A DNA stretch of 42,527 nucleotides from Akkermansia muciniphila (GTDB taxonomy: Bacteria; Verrucomicrobiota; Verrucomicrobiia; Limisphaerales; UBA9464). The notes below the pieces were generated by a model. It saw nothing but the letters and a program-made list of their open reading frames with translations. It was not told the DNA's origin and did not search any database. Location of the stretch: contig CAMAUY010000035.1 of the NCBI GenBank assembly GCA_945861565.1, forward strand, positions 1-42,527. The letters run 5' to 3'. The translations under genes were made by a program, and so were the position numbers. Positions 32,759 through 42,308 of the stretch are shown here, one piece after another. Each line of letters begins with the position of its first letter. Position 1 is the first letter of the stretch.

Positions 32759-35557
32759 GTGTCGTTCGAAACTGACGTTGCCCGTGCGGCGGTTGATTCC
32801 ATCCAAATCCGGGGGGCTCGCGAGCATAACCTGAAGAATCTCTCGGTGGATATCCCGAGGGGTAAATTTGTGGTCGTGACCGGCGTGAGCGGGAGCGGAA
32901 AGAGCACCCTTGCGTTCGATCTACTGTTTGCGGAAGGGCAACGCCGGTTCCTCGACTCGATGAATTCCTATGCCCGGCAATTCGTCGAACAACTGAGCCG
33001 CCCCGATGTGGATCTGATCGCGGGATTACCTCCGACGGTCAGCATCGAACAAAGCACCTCGCGTGGGGGTGGGAAAAGCACGGTCGCAACGGTCACCGAG
33101 ATTCACCACTTCTTCCGTCTCCTGTTTGCGCGCTTGGGAACGCAGTATTGCCCGGAATGCAATTTGCCCGTCGAGGCGCAGACCCGGGACCGTCTCCGCG
33201 AGGGACTCCAGGCCCAGGCACGTCTGCGCGGGGATTTGCTGCTGTTGGCACCGGTCGTTCGAAATCGGAAAGGTTTCCATAGCGAGATCGCGACATGGGC
33301 GGCGCGTCATGGCTATCAGGAGCTTCGGGCGGATGGACGATTGCACCGGACGGATCGACCCTTTCGACTGGACCGGTTCAAGGAGCACGATGTGGAGGTG
33401 GTGGTTGGCGTGCTGGAGCGGGGTCGAACGAGTGCTCGACGGAAGAGCGGCCAGGCCGACCGGACAGGTGCCCGGACGCCGCAGCAACTCGTGGATGAGG
33501 CGCTCCGGGTTGGGAAGGGGGTACTGTACGCCCTGGATAACCATGCCCTTCGCACGATCCATTCCACCGAGCGGGCGTGTCCAAAATGTCGTCGGAGTTT
33601 TGCCCTGCTGGATCCAAAGAATTTCAGCTACAACTCGTCGCAAGGTTGGTGTCCGCGGTGCCGTGGTTTCGGGGAGTTGTTCCACCTTCCGGATGTAGAA
33701 CGGGGAGCGAATGCCGAGGCGATTGAGGAAAGTTGGTGGGGATGGCAGGAGGGCAAACGCGAAGAATGCCCGGAATGCCACGGCACCCGATTGAAGTCGG
33801 AGTCTCGCGCCGTGCGGCTCAACGTAGCCGGTGTGTCCCGGGCCGGATTCGGCGGCTCCCGGGAGGGGTTGACCCTGGATGACTTGGCGCAGGCGGCGGT
33901 GTCCGATGCTGCACGAGCCTTTCATCGATTGAAGTTTACGGGTCATGCTGCGGAGATCGGGCGGGACATTCTCCCGGAGATTCGCGAACGGCTTCGATTT
34001 CTTGAAGAGGTGGGACTCGGCTACCTCCAACTCGGCCGCGGGGTCACGACGTTGAGCGGAGGCGAGGCACAGAGGATCCGGCTTTCGGCCCAATTGGGAT
34101 CCAATCTCAGCGGAGTGCTCTACGTGCTGGATGAGCCGACCATCGGTTTGCATTGTCGGGATAATGACCAGTTGCTCGTTGCGCTTCGCAAATTGAGGGA
34201 ACGCGGAAACTCGCTGGTAGTCGTGGAGCACGACGAGGAAACCATGCGCCAGGCGGATTGGATCCTTGATCTGGGCCCGGGCGCCGGAATCAATGGAGGT
34301 CAGGTCGTGGCCGCCGGAACGTTGGCGCAGTTGATTCGGCATCCCGATTCGCTGACCGGAATGGCGCTTCGAGAACGTCGGCAGTTTCCACGCCGCGGTG
34401 TGCGACGCGCCGTCGGGCGACCGCCAGGAAATCGCGCAGGGGAATCCGCGCGCAAGCTGGCGGACCCTTGGCTGGTCTTGGCGGGAGCGTACAAGAACAA
34501 CTTGAAGGCGGTGAATCTTCGTATTCCCTTGGGGCGTTTTGTTGTTGTGACCGGTGTCAGCGGATCCGGCAAAAGCACCCTGGTAAAGGAGTGCCTGGTC
34601 CCGGAGGTTACCGCCGAAATAATGAAAACTGGACGCCGTCAAGGCCGGGCCAAGAAGCATTCCACCGAGGAGGGAGCAGCGGATCCATCGAGGGGACATC
34701 TGTCGGGTGCCGGTCCGGTGAAGGCTGTTCATGAAGTGGACCAAGCACCCATCGGGCGGACCCCTCGATCTACTCCCGCGACTTACGTCGGTTTTTTTGA
34801 CCAAATTCGCGAATTGTTCGCCCAGACTCCGGAGGCTCGCGTTCGAGGGTTTTCTCCCAGTCGCTTCAGTTTTAACAGTTCCCAAGGGCGGTGTGCACGT
34901 TGCGAAGGGGCCGGGGTCATCAAGCTGGAAATGAATTTTCTGCCGGTGGCTCATGTAAAGTGCGAAACCTGCAATGGGGCGCGCTTCAATCCAACGACCC
35001 TGGAGATCACGTACCGGGGCAAATCGGTTGCTCAGGTACTCGATCTCAGCGTGGCCGAGGCTATTGAGTTTTTCTCGATGCTGCCCTCCCTCCGGAGGCC
35101 CCTCGAGGCATTGCGTGACACCGGCTTGGGATACCTCCGCCTCGGGCAGACTAGCCCGACCCTGAGTGGGGGGGAGGCGCAGCGTGTCCGCCTCGTGTCC
35201 CACCTGCTTGGCGGCCTGCGAGCACCCCCGGATGTTCTTCCACGTCCCTCGGACACAGGCCGAGTCAGGGAAAAACGGGACCTATTTGTTCTCGAAGAAC
35301 CGACCATCGGACTTCACTTCCAGGATGTAACCCGGCTGGTTGAAGTGATGCAACGACTGGTCGATGCCGGCCACACGGTGGTGGCGATTGAACATAATTT
35401 GGACCTGATCGCCGAAGCCGACTGGGTGGTTGATTTGGGGCCAGAAGGAGGCGAGGCCGGAGGGGGAATTGTCACGGAGGGAACGCCGGAACAGGTTGCC
35501 GGCGTCCAGGCGTCGATCACCGGCCAATATCTCCAGCGACATTTCGCACGAAAATAG
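32759..35557 (+). CDS. uvrA: UvrABC excinuclease subunit A (variant)
   Basis: 932 residues from a GTG. Two ABC ATPase halves. NBD1: Walker A GVSGSGKST (42-50), UvrB-binding/insertion region, zinc finger CPKC (about 275) paired with CPRC (about 298), signature LSGGEAQRIRL, Walker B VLDEPTIGLH. NBD2: Walker A near 598-606, zinc finger CARC (about 711) with CETC (about 735), signature LSGGEAQRVRL, Walker B VLEEPTIGLH. The second Walker B has Glu for the Asp of the usual LDEPTTGLH. A basic linker (MKTGRRQGRAKKHSTEEG) sits between Walker A and the zinc finger of NBD2. It scans DNA for bulky lesions with UvrB. GTG start chosen because MSFETDVARAAVDSIQIRGAREHNLKN gives the family N-terminus. Confidence 0.9.
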   Translation: MSFETDVARAAVDSIQIRGAREHNLKNLSVDIPRGKFVVVTGVSGSGKSTLAFDLLFAEGQRRFLDSMNSYARQFVEQLSRPDVDLIAGLPPTVSIEQSTSRGGGKSTVATVTEIHHFFRLLFARLGTQYCPECNLPVEAQTRDRLREGLQAQARLRGDLLLLAPVVRNRKGFHSEIATWAARHGYQELRADGRLHRTDRPFRLDRFKEHDVEVVVGVLERGRTSARRKSGQADRTGARTPQQLVDEALRVGKGVLYALDNHALRTIHSTERACPKCRRSFALLDPKNFSYNSSQGWCPRCRGFGELFHLPDVERGANAEAIEESWWGWQEGKREECPECHGTRLKSESRAVRLNVAGVSRAGFGGSREGLTLDDLAQAAVSDAARAFHRLKFTGHAAEIGRDILPEIRERLRFLEEVGLGYLQLGRGVTTLSGGEAQRIRLSAQLGSNLSGVLYVLDEPTIGLHCRDNDQLLVALRKLRERGNSLVVVEHDEETMRQADWILDLGPGAGINGGQVVAAGTLAQLIRHPDSLTGMALRERRQFPRRGVRRAVGRPPGNRAGESARKLADPWLVLAGAYKNNLKAVNLRIPLGRFVVVTGVSGSGKSTLVKECLVPEVTAEIMKTGRRQGRAKKHSTEEGAADPSRGHLSGAGPVKAVHEVDQAPIGRTPRSTPATYVGFFDQIRELFAQTPEARVRGFSPSRFSFNSSQGRCARCEGAGVIKLEMNFLPVAHVKCETCNGARFNPTTLEITYRGKSVAQVLDLSVAEAIEFFSMLPSLRRPLEALRDTGLGYLRLGQTSPTLSGGEAQRVRLVSHLLGGLRAPPDVLPRPSDTGRVREKRDLFVLEEPTIGLHFQDVTRLVEVMQRLVDAGHTVVAIEHNLDLIAEADWVVDLGPEGGEAGGGIVTEGTPEQVAGVQASITGQYLQRHFARK

Positions 35558-35559
35558 TA

Positions 35560-35579
35560 CAATACCATTGACTGACCCC
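35560..35579 (+). repeat. Solitary copy of the transposase-end sequence
   Basis: CAATACCATTGACTGACCCC, starting two bases after the uvrA stop, matches 17 of 20 bases of 1060-1079 and shares the following A. No transposase fragment or inverted partner was found nearby. Confidence 0.5.
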
Positions 35580-35632
35580 AAGGGGGATGGCTGTTGTCTT
35601 GAGATTGTGTCGTCGTCCGGCATTGTTTAGCC

Positions 35633-36874
35633 ATGGTTCGATCGAATCCCTTGCCTCCTCTGGGTTGGCTTCTCTTGGCGGTTCTCATTCCGCTGGTTCC
35701 GAGTTGCGCCGTTCGGCGCTCGGCGCCGGCGCCGGCGCCGGCGCCGGTGAGGGTCGTGAAGTCGTCCCGCTCCTTTCTTCTGGAAACGAATGGTGCACGC
35801 TCGGTTGACGCGCTGATCGAGACAATCCGCCGGGAAAATAATGTTCCCGCCGTGGCCTGCGCGGTGGTTCGTTCCAATCGTTTGGTGGGGATTGGGGCGG
35901 TGGGTCTCCGTCGATGGGGATTTACGAACGCGGCGGTTGCGCTGGACGATCGCTGGCACCAGGGGTCCTTGACCAAGGCGATGACGGCGACGCTCGCCGC
36001 AATGCTGGTGGACGAGGGAAGGATTCGTTGGGATTCCACCCTCGGCGAGATCTTTCCCGATCGTGCGGCCGCTATGAATCCGCGGTGGCGGGCGGTGACA
36101 TTGGATCAGCTGACCACCAACCGCGGCGGTGCGCCCACGGATCTGCAGTCTAGTGGAATTTGGAGGGTGTTATGGTATTTCTCCGGAAGTCCGACGGCCG
36201 CACGGAGACTATTGTTGGAGCGATTAACCGCGTTGCCGCCGTCTTCCGAGCCGGGAACTCGCTACGAATATTCGAATGCCGGTTTTGCGTTGGCGGGGCA
36301 CATGCTGGAGACCGTGATGGGACGGCCGTGGGAGGAATTGCTCACGGAACGTGTATTTTTTCCACTGGGCATGACTTCGGGGAGTTTTGGTCCCCCGGCA
36401 ACTCCCGGGCTCATGGATCAACCGTGGGGGCATCAAATGAGCGACGGGAGTCCAAAGCCCGTGCCACCGGAGCTGGGCGCCGATAATCCGGCTGCGATCG
36501 GTCCCGCCGGCACGGTTAATTGCAGCGTGCTGGACCTCGCGCGTTTCGCGGCATTTCACCTCCTGGGCGAGCGGCGTGATTCGCCAATCCTGGCGAAAGC
36601 ATCCGTGCAGCGTTTGCATACGCCCGTACCGAACAACGACGACTACGCACACGGCTGGATGGTGCTGGATCGATCATGGGGCGGAGCCGGCCGGGTTCTT
36701 CACCACACCGGCTCAAACACGCAGTGGTACAGTGTTATTTGGATGGCGCCCGCTCGTGATTTCGCTGTGGTGGTGGTGTGTAATTTGGGAGCGATGGGCG
36801 GAGTTAATGCCGGAAACCTGGCCACCGATCAGATTGCTTCGAGGATGGTCCAGGAGTTTCTGAACTCGCCGTGA
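35633..36874 (+). CDS. Serine beta-lactamase-like lipoprotein (class C/PBP4-type fold)
   Basis: 413 residues. A lipoprotein signal (LLLAVLIPLVPSC, lipid Cys about 25) is followed by a short AP-repeat linker from a GCGCCG hexanucleotide run. The beta-lactamase domain has the nucleophile motif GSLTK (Ser112, Lys115), the YSN motif (213-215) and a late HTG (HHTGSNTQW) equivalent to KTG. These are the three elements of the serine beta-lactamase/DD-peptidase/esterase superfamily. Substrate is unknown: peptidoglycan peptides, esters or beta-lactams are all possible for this family. Surface or periplasmic, anchored by lipid. The gene follows the uvrA 3' repeat by 53 bases and probably has its own promoter. 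Confidence 0.88.
   Translation: MVRSNPLPPLGWLLLAVLIPLVPSCAVRRSAPAPAPAPVRVVKSSRSFLLETNGARSVDALIETIRRENNVPAVACAVVRSNRLVGIGAVGLRRWGFTNAAVALDDRWHQGSLTKAMTATLAAMLVDEGRIRWDSTLGEIFPDRAAAMNPRWRAVTLDQLTTNRGGAPTDLQSSGIWRVLWYFSGSPTAARRLLLERLTALPPSSEPGTRYEYSNAGFALAGHMLETVMGRPWEELLTERVFFPLGMTSGSFGPPATPGLMDQPWGHQMSDGSPKPVPPELGADNPAAIGPAGTVNCSVLDLARFAAFHLLGERRDSPILAKASVQRLHTPVPNNDDYAHGWMVLDRSWGGAGRVLHHTGSNTQWYSVIWMAPARDFAVVVVCNLGAMGGVNAGNLATDQIASRMVQEFLNSP
35715..35750 (+). repeat. GCGCCG hexanucleotide run
   Basis: About four to five tandem GCGCCG-type units encode the Ala-Pro linker just after the lipid-modified cysteine. Unit gain or loss keeps the frame and only changes linker length. Confidence 0.6.
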
Positions 36875-36927
36875 GGGGGGCGGCGCCACACGGTCTTCGA
36901 CCCATCTGCGCTCAAATCGGCATTCCC

Positions 36928-39489
36928 TTAGTCGTCATCCTCGTCCCCTAAAAGAACAAAGGCGGCTCGACGCGGGGCTGGCATCGGCGATTGTGCACCC
37001 TTTACCGATCGCCAGATGACTTCATTCAATTGGAGATCATCCGCTGCATCTTCCTTGGAAAAATCCATCGCCAGGGAAAGGACGGATCCCCAGGCCGAGG
37101 CGAGATTCTTTTCCGTCCGATCCTGCACAACGGGCAGGCAGCGATACGGTCGATTGTCTGGACGCGGTTGGAAGGCGTTATACATGGGATTGGCGCGGGC
37201 GTCGTATTGGGACATGGGGCGCAGCCCGAGGATGAGTTCGATCGTCCGCAGGGTGGAGCAGGTCGAATACATGGTGGAATCGCGGAAATGCCGCTTTACG
37301 TAGGGGCTGATTGCGTAGGCAATGCTGCGATGGGCGTCGACGTGATCCGGGCCGTTTTGGGCGTCATCTTCGACCACAAAAATCGCGGTAGTTGGCCAGA
37401 ACCGGGAGCGTGAGACCCCCTCAACCAACCGGCCGAGCGCGAGGTCATTGTCCGCAACCATCGCTCTGGGGGACGGTTTCCCCGGGGAAGTCCCATAGGT
37501 ATGGTCATTGGGCAGACGTACAATTTGCAGGCGCGGCATGCTGCCCTCCTTTTCAAATCTACGAATCTCAGAAAGAAAGCGATCGGCGCGTTGGACATCC
37601 GGGTAGTCCATGTCCCAAGGGCGGAACCACGGATCGAAATGTCCCTCCAGTGCTGGCACTCGGCTGGTGGCGGCGATCTCGGGCGTTTTGCCGGCGGCGA
37701 GGAACTGACCATAGCTGCGGTAGGTGACGCCGGCTTCGCGGGCCTTATCCCAGAGGTATCCACCGCCGGAGCGCGCAATCGGAAACCGCCCTTCACTCGG
37801 GTAAGGAAATTTGCCTCGGGTACCGTGCCCATAGTTTAAAGGCCACGTCTTTTCGACGAAATCCGACGCATAAGCCCCCACCGTCCATTCATGGCCGTCG
37901 GCACTGACCTCACCATCGACATAGAAGTTGTCGAGCAGCACAAACTCACGAGCGAGCTGATGATGATTCGGAGTGATGGCTTCAGGAAACAAGCACAGGT
38001 CGGCATCTCCATTCCCCTCGGGCATATCGCCGAGCACCTGATCATAGGTTCGGTTTTCCTTGATGATATAGATAACATGACGGATCGGGCTGGGGCCGCC
38101 GACGACTGCGGGAATTGGGTTCTTTCTGCCCCGGCGCGCGGGAGCGAGCGGGCGGGTCGGGACCGGCGTGCATTTAAAAGCCTGTTCCGAGTGTTTTTTC
38201 ATGGCCTCTTCCAAGGGTTCCCCGCGGGCGGGTATCGGAATGATGCCCAGCGTTCCCTGCATCAGTCCTCCGATATATTCCCGGAGACTGGAGGGGGCTT
38301 CTCGGCCGGGTTGCGGGCCATGCCGGTTGGCGTGAGACAACAGCCCTTTTCCATTCGCGACCAGCAAGGTACGACCGTCCGGGGTCATGCGGACGGAGGT
38401 GGGGTACCATCCGGTGGGAATAAAACCCAACGGGCGGCTTTGGCCCGGCTTCTCCAGGTCAAAGACGGCGACGTTATTGTTTCCGGCGTTGGCGACGAAG
38501 AGTAGGGATTCATCCGGTGACAGGCAGAGAGAATTGGGAGTGGTGCCCGGCGGATCTGACGGATGCATGGCGGTTGAGAGCGTTTCGATGGGTTCGCCCG
38601 TGGCACAATCCAAGACGCTGACGGTGTTATGGTTTGCGTTGGCTACGTAAAGCAATTTCCCGGTGCGCGAAAGCACCATCTCATTAGGGTGATCGCCGGT
38701 GCCCCAGCGGGCGGTGATCCGGCCGGAGGCGACATCGACCACGGCCACCTGGGATTTGCCCCACAAACTGACGTAAACACGCGATCGGCGGGGGTCGGGG
38801 AGGCAGAAATAGGGAAACGCGGAATCCCCGGCGATGGCATCTTGCAGCGCCGCCTGTCGCTTTTCGACGGCGGCCAGGTCCGGATCGGCGGACAACGGTC
38901 GAGATGTCGAAGGAATTGACGCAGCCGTGTCACCGACAAAGAAACGCAGCGGTGCCGCATTCGGCGTGAGTGGAACTTGGACGACGTTTTCGGCCCACAG
39001 CTCGGTTACCCACAGACAGGAGCCGTCGGGGGCGATGCTCAGGCCCGCGGGAACGCCGCGCTCCGACACCGGGCGCAGCGGGATGGTTTGCGGATCAGTG
39101 AAGAGCCCGTTTTGAAACGCCCACGACCGGATGACTTCGGCTCCGGCACCACTGGTGAAAACGCGACGACCATCGGGTGAAAACGTCAATCCATAGAACG
39201 CCTCATCCACCGCGAGACGAGCTACCGGGCGTCCGTCCGGCAGGGTGAGCGCGATCAGTTCATGGGTGCCCCAACCGGCATGGAGGACGACGGCAAATCG
39301 GCCCTCCGGGTGGATGGCGACATTGACTGGAAAGTCGCCCAAGGGGATTTGCTTGCCGGTTGGACGGAGAGACCATTGATTTGGGAGCAGGACGGAGCCA
39401 TCGCGCTGCGCACCAGGAAGATCCACGGCACCGAGATTGGCGATCGCGGAAAGAAGCAGGAGAACCATTCCACTCAAGCGCGGGAACAT
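36928..39489 (-). CDS. Secreted YVTN beta-propeller with C-terminal phosphoesterase domain
   Basis: 853 residues from the ATG at 39489 (MFPRLSGMVLLLLSAIANL signal peptide); an in-frame ATG at 39537 precedes it and is less likely. Residues about 50-430 form YVTN/YncE-type blades, for example NEMVLSRTGKLLYVANANHNTVSVLD and LCLSPDESLLFVANAGNNNVAVFD. From about 470 comes a PLC-like phosphoesterase/alkaline-phosphatase-superfamily domain: HVIYIIKENRTYDQVLGD (metal-binding E-N), DNFYVDGEVSADGHEW and IFVVEDDAQNGPDHVDAHRS. This two-part architecture is common in Acidobacteriota, Planctomycetota and Verrucomicrobiota. It probably hydrolyses phosphate esters outside the cytoplasm. Last gene of the minus-strand exported set. 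Confidence 0.88.
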   Translation of the reverse strand: MFPRLSGMVLLLLSAIANLGAVDLPGAQRDGSVLLPNQWSLRPTGKQIPLGDFPVNVAIHPEGRFAVVLHAGWGTHELIALTLPDGRPVARLAVDEAFYGLTFSPDGRRVFTSGAGAEVIRSWAFQNGLFTDPQTIPLRPVSERGVPAGLSIAPDGSCLWVTELWAENVVQVPLTPNAAPLRFFVGDTAASIPSTSRPLSADPDLAAVEKRQAALQDAIAGDSAFPYFCLPDPRRSRVYVSLWGKSQVAVVDVASGRITARWGTGDHPNEMVLSRTGKLLYVANANHNTVSVLDCATGEPIETLSTAMHPSDPPGTTPNSLCLSPDESLLFVANAGNNNVAVFDLEKPGQSRPLGFIPTGWYPTSVRMTPDGRTLLVANGKGLLSHANRHGPQPGREAPSSLREYIGGLMQGTLGIIPIPARGEPLEEAMKKHSEQAFKCTPVPTRPLAPARRGRKNPIPAVVGGPSPIRHVIYIIKENRTYDQVLGDMPEGNGDADLCLFPEAITPNHHQLAREFVLLDNFYVDGEVSADGHEWTVGAYASDFVEKTWPLNYGHGTRGKFPYPSEGRFPIARSGGGYLWDKAREAGVTYRSYGQFLAAGKTPEIAATSRVPALEGHFDPWFRPWDMDYPDVQRADRFLSEIRRFEKEGSMPRLQIVRLPNDHTYGTSPGKPSPRAMVADNDLALGRLVEGVSRSRFWPTTAIFVVEDDAQNGPDHVDAHRSIAYAISPYVKRHFRDSTMYSTCSTLRTIELILGLRPMSQYDARANPMYNAFQPRPDNRPYRCLPVVQDRTEKNLASAWGSVLSLAMDFSKEDAADDLQLNEVIWRSVKGAQSPMPAPRRAAFVLLGDEDDD

Positions 39490-39543
39490 GCGCGGAGGAT
39501 AGCGTGCCCGCTGCGCGGTGGCTAGGCACTTCGGCACGGCGGT

Positions 39544-40446
39544 TCAGAAGGGATCGGGGCCGTTGTCGTACGTAGACGTTCGCTCATTCATCCACCAAAT
39601 ATCCCGGTTGTTCGCGAACTTACCGTCATCCAAGGAGCTGTAGTTCACCACTTTGGCATCGAACCCCCTCTTGCCAGTCCGAGGTCTTTCGATCCACTTA
39701 TGCAGCTCACCGTGGCCATCAATGAAGGAGAGGGCGGCAGATCCGCCGTGGAAACCGGCGGGGAAGTCGACCCAGCCCTGACTGGCCGTCTGTGCCGGCG
39801 TGTCGGACATGCGAAACCCGAACCCACCATCATTGATTCCGGCGGGATGCTCGTCGATGAACACCCATGTCTGCGAGGATTTCTGAACGTCCGAATCGCG
39901 AGCAAATACGCGCCACTTCCCCCCGGGATTCTTGTTTCCACCGACATCGGCGCTGTCCAGCCAGTATCCCTTCGTCGGAGTATTGTCCGACCAAGTGCCG
40001 ACCGCTTGGCTGGCGGAGACACTGCGGATGCGCCGGTAGCTTGCACCGGCGCGTTTGAGCGTCACCCAGTCGCCGGGGCAACGGTAGATCCCAGGCGATT
40101 TAGTATAAGGACCCAAAACGGCTGTCTTGGGGTCTAAGAGCGTGTTGACATCCCAATTCGACGGATTGTTGCCGTCCTGATCCAGACTTCCCTTGATCCA
40201 ACCGTCGCCACCATAGGTGTTGGGAAAATAATTGCCCCGATAATCGTCGGCGTAAAGGTGGAAGGCCAACTGCAGCTGCTTCATGTTGTTCAGGCATTGA
40301 ATTCCCTGGGCCTTCAGCTTGGCCCGACCGAGTGCGGGCAGAAGCATCCCGGCGAGAATGGCAATGATGGCAATCACCACCAGCAGCTCAATGAGGGTAA
40401 ACCCGCTGCGGTCAAGGTTTGGGTTAGTCGGTTGGGAGGTTTTCAT
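39544..40446 (-). CDS. Prepilin-like protein with type II secretion N-terminal methylation motif
   Basis: 300 residues. Leader [15 protein letters not shown], cleavage before Phe, then [18 protein letters not shown] and [36 protein letters not shown]. The globular part contains CPGDW and an [18 protein letters not shown] block followed by [18 protein letters not shown]. The [11 protein letters not shown] strand corresponds to the 'H-x-G-x-x-N-x-x-F-x-D-G-H' end of this family. It sits five bases after the amidohydrolase stop, so it belongs to the same transcript. This suggests that the pseudopilin-like protein is made together with its exported neighbours. Confidence 0.9.
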   Translation of the reverse strand: MKTSQPTNPNLDRSGFTLIELLVVIAIIAILAGMLLPALGRAKLKAQGIQCLNNMKQLQLAFHLYADDYRGNYFPNTYGGDGWIKGSLDQDGNNPSNWDVNTLLDPKTAVLGPYTKSPGIYRCPGDWVTLKRAGASYRRIRSVSASQAVGTWSDNTPTKGYWLDSADVGGNKNPGGKWRVFARDSDVQKSSQTWVFIDEHPAGINDGGFGFRMSDTPAQTASQGWVDFPAGFHGGSAALSFIDGHGELHKWIERPRTGKRGFDAKVVNYSSLDDGKFANNRDIWWMNERTSTYDNGPDPF

Positions 40447-40451
40447 GGGCG

Positions 40452-41405
40452 TTAACTCGGACCGGAGAATCGGTAAATCCGTTTTGCATTCGCGTGAAAA
40501 TATTTCCTCGCGGCGGTCGAACCCTTGGACCCGAAATATTCACGGACGATTTGATGCACCGTCGCGAGCGAGGCATAGCGAGCGCTCACCGGCCAGTTGC
40601 TGCCATAAAGGACCCGGTCTTCTCCAAACGCCCCCCAGACGGCGTCGAGCACGCGCCGGTAGAAGTCCACGGACGCGGGGGCGGTGCCATCCGTCCGCCC
40701 CGTACCTTCCACCAGTGCAGACACCTTAAGGTTGATGTTCGGTTGGTAATGACAGGCGACGATCCCTTCGATCCACGCGCTGGGGGGTTGCCGGCTGTCG
40801 ATGGGCACGTTTGCACAGTGGTCCACGACAATGCGGAGACCGGGAACCTTTTTGCCCAGGAGGGCGGCGGTCTTGAGTTGGTCGGGCCCGATGAGCAGGT
40901 CGAGGGCGAGGTTGCGCTCGGCGAGATGTTCAAGGTCGCGGATGAACTCCGGCTTGGCGACTTCGACTTTCACATCCCACAATCCGGTGCGAATTCCCCG
41001 GAATAGAGGATTCCGTGCGAATCGGTCCAACTGGGTTTCGAAGCCGGGTTGTCCGGGCTTCAGATGGCCAACCAGCCCCAGAATGAAAGGGTCCTGGGCG
41101 GCCAGGTCTAAAACCCACTGATTGTCTTCGATCCACGAGCTTGCTTCGACGACTACCGTGCCGGTGATGCCGAGGGGTTCCGCGAGCCTCCGATACTCGG
41201 TCGGCAGCACCGGGCGGTAGAGAAAGCGATCGTCCCGTCCCGGCCAAGGCACGCCCTGAGCGCGTGTCGGATCGTAGAAATGAGTGTGGGTGTCGGTAAT
41301 CGGGAACGGAGCCCCCGGCGAGCCGACACAGCCGCCGGCAGCCAGCGTGGCGGCGGCACTCGCGGTGGCGGCGAGGAAGGATCTCCGATTTAAGGGCGCT
41401 TTCAC
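40452..41405 (-). CDS. Tat-exported amidohydrolase (amidohydrolase-2/TIM-barrel metal hydrolase)
   Basis: 317 residues. Twin-arginine signal [14 protein letters not shown] (5-18) with a following AGGC that may also serve as a lipobox. The TIM-barrel has DTHTHFYDP (metal-binding H-x-H on strand 1), [27 protein letters not shown] (strand-5/6 His) and [10 protein letters not shown] at the end of the barrel. The last motif has Asn where many relatives have Asp (GSDWP); GSNWP is a known variant in fuconolactonase-like members. It probably hydrolyses a lactone or cyclic amide derived from a sugar. It follows the sugar isomerase gene by 18 bases and precedes the prepilin-like gene by 5. Confidence 0.85.
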   Translation of the reverse strand: MKAPLNRRSFLAATASAAATLAAGGCVGSPGAPFPITDTHTHFYDPTRAQGVPWPGRDDRFLYRPVLPTEYRRLAEPLGITGTVVVEASSWIEDNQWVLDLAAQDPFILGLVGHLKPGQPGFETQLDRFARNPLFRGIRTGLWDVKVEVAKPEFIRDLEHLAERNLALDLLIGPDQLKTAALLGKKVPGLRIVVDHCANVPIDSRQPPSAWIEGIVACHYQPNINLKVSALVEGTGRTDGTAPASVDFYRRVLDAVWGAFGEDRVLYGSNWPVSARYASLATVHQIVREYFGSKGSTAARKYFHANAKRIYRFSGPS

Positions 41406-41423
41406 AATGTACCACGCGTCGGA

Positions 41424-42308
41424 TTACCAGCGGACCTGTTCGAGATAGCGGAGGCTCTGCGGCACTTGCTTGACGGCATCGGCCGATTCGTCCTCGATGA
41501 AGTAGTGCTTGACGCCCGTGCGGCGGGCGGCCGCTAGAATTACGGGCCAGTTCAATTGGCCAGTTCCGAGCACCACGTCATTGTTGGGGTCGGTCTTCCC
41601 GGTATGAATTCCGGTGGGCAGTCCGCGGCGGTAATCCTTGAGGTGCATCAGTTCCCAACGGCCCGGGTATTTGGCGAGCCATTTCTCCGGTGCCTCGCCC
41701 GGGTGTACGACCCAGAGGACATCCATTTCGAACACGACATTTCGCGGATTGGTTTCTTTGATCAAAATGTCCATGGCGGTCGTGTTCGGACCGGCGGCGC
41801 CGGGTTCAAACTCGTAGCCATGGCAATGGTAGAAGCACTTGATGCCATACTTGGCGAAGACCTCGCCCGCATGATTAAAAACTCCCACCGCGGTGCGTGC
41901 CTGGGGTGCATCAAAGGCTCCCTGATGCGGAATCCACGCGCACCCGGCATATTTTAGCCCCAGCGCCTGCGCCTCCCGAACGACACCCTCCGGGTCGTCC
42001 CGCAGCCGAGTAAACGGAAAATGAGCCGCGATGGGAGTCAATCCCCGGGAGACCAACTCCTTGCGGAATTGGTCCGGCGTTTGTCCGTACGTGCCGGCGA
42101 GTTCAACTTCATGAATTCCGTAGCCTTTTACAATATCGAGGGTGGACGGGACATTTCGAGTGAAGTGCCCCCGGAGGCTGTACAGCTGCAGGCCCGCCGG
42201 CCCTTTGAAGCTGGGGCCGGTCCCGACGGGCCGCGGGGTGGTGGTGCAACCGGTGAAGGCCCAGGTCGCGACGGCGAGTGCGCAAAGGCGAGGAAGCAGA
42301 AATTTCAT
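41424..42308 (-). CDS. Exported sugar phosphate isomerase/epimerase-like lipoprotein
   Basis: 294 residues. The signal peptide ends in lipobox FTGC (about residue 20). An AP-endonuclease-2/xylose-isomerase-like TIM barrel follows: GLQLYSLRG, GIHEVELAGTYG, PIAAHFPF, KCFYHCHGYEF, VVFEMDVLWV, WELMHLKDY and HYFIEDES. Metal ligands are plausibly the Glu of EVELAG, FEMD, HLKD and EDES. Many secreted relatives exist in Planctomycetota and Verrucomicrobiota, where they probably epimerise or isomerise sugars outside the cytoplasm. First gene of the exported operon; no strong promoter seen in the 219 bases to the window edge. Confidence 0.85.
   Translation of the reverse strand: MKFLLPRLCALAVATWAFTGCTTTPRPVGTGPSFKGPAGLQLYSLRGHFTRNVPSTLDIVKGYGIHEVELAGTYGQTPDQFRKELVSRGLTPIAAHFPFTRLRDDPEGVVREAQALGLKYAGCAWIPHQGAFDAPQARTAVGVFNHAGEVFAKYGIKCFYHCHGYEFEPGAAGPNTTAMDILIKETNPRNVVFEMDVLWVVHPGEAPEKWLAKYPGRWELMHLKDYRRGLPTGIHTGKTDPNNDVVLGTGQLNWPVILAAARRTGVKHYFIEDESADAVKQVPQSLRYLEQVRW

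Noticed and set aside
33026..35203. Long minus-strand open frame opposite uvrA
   Set aside because: Antisense shadow of a GC-rich gene; composition is basic and proline-rich with no family motif, while uvrA on the plus strand is complete.
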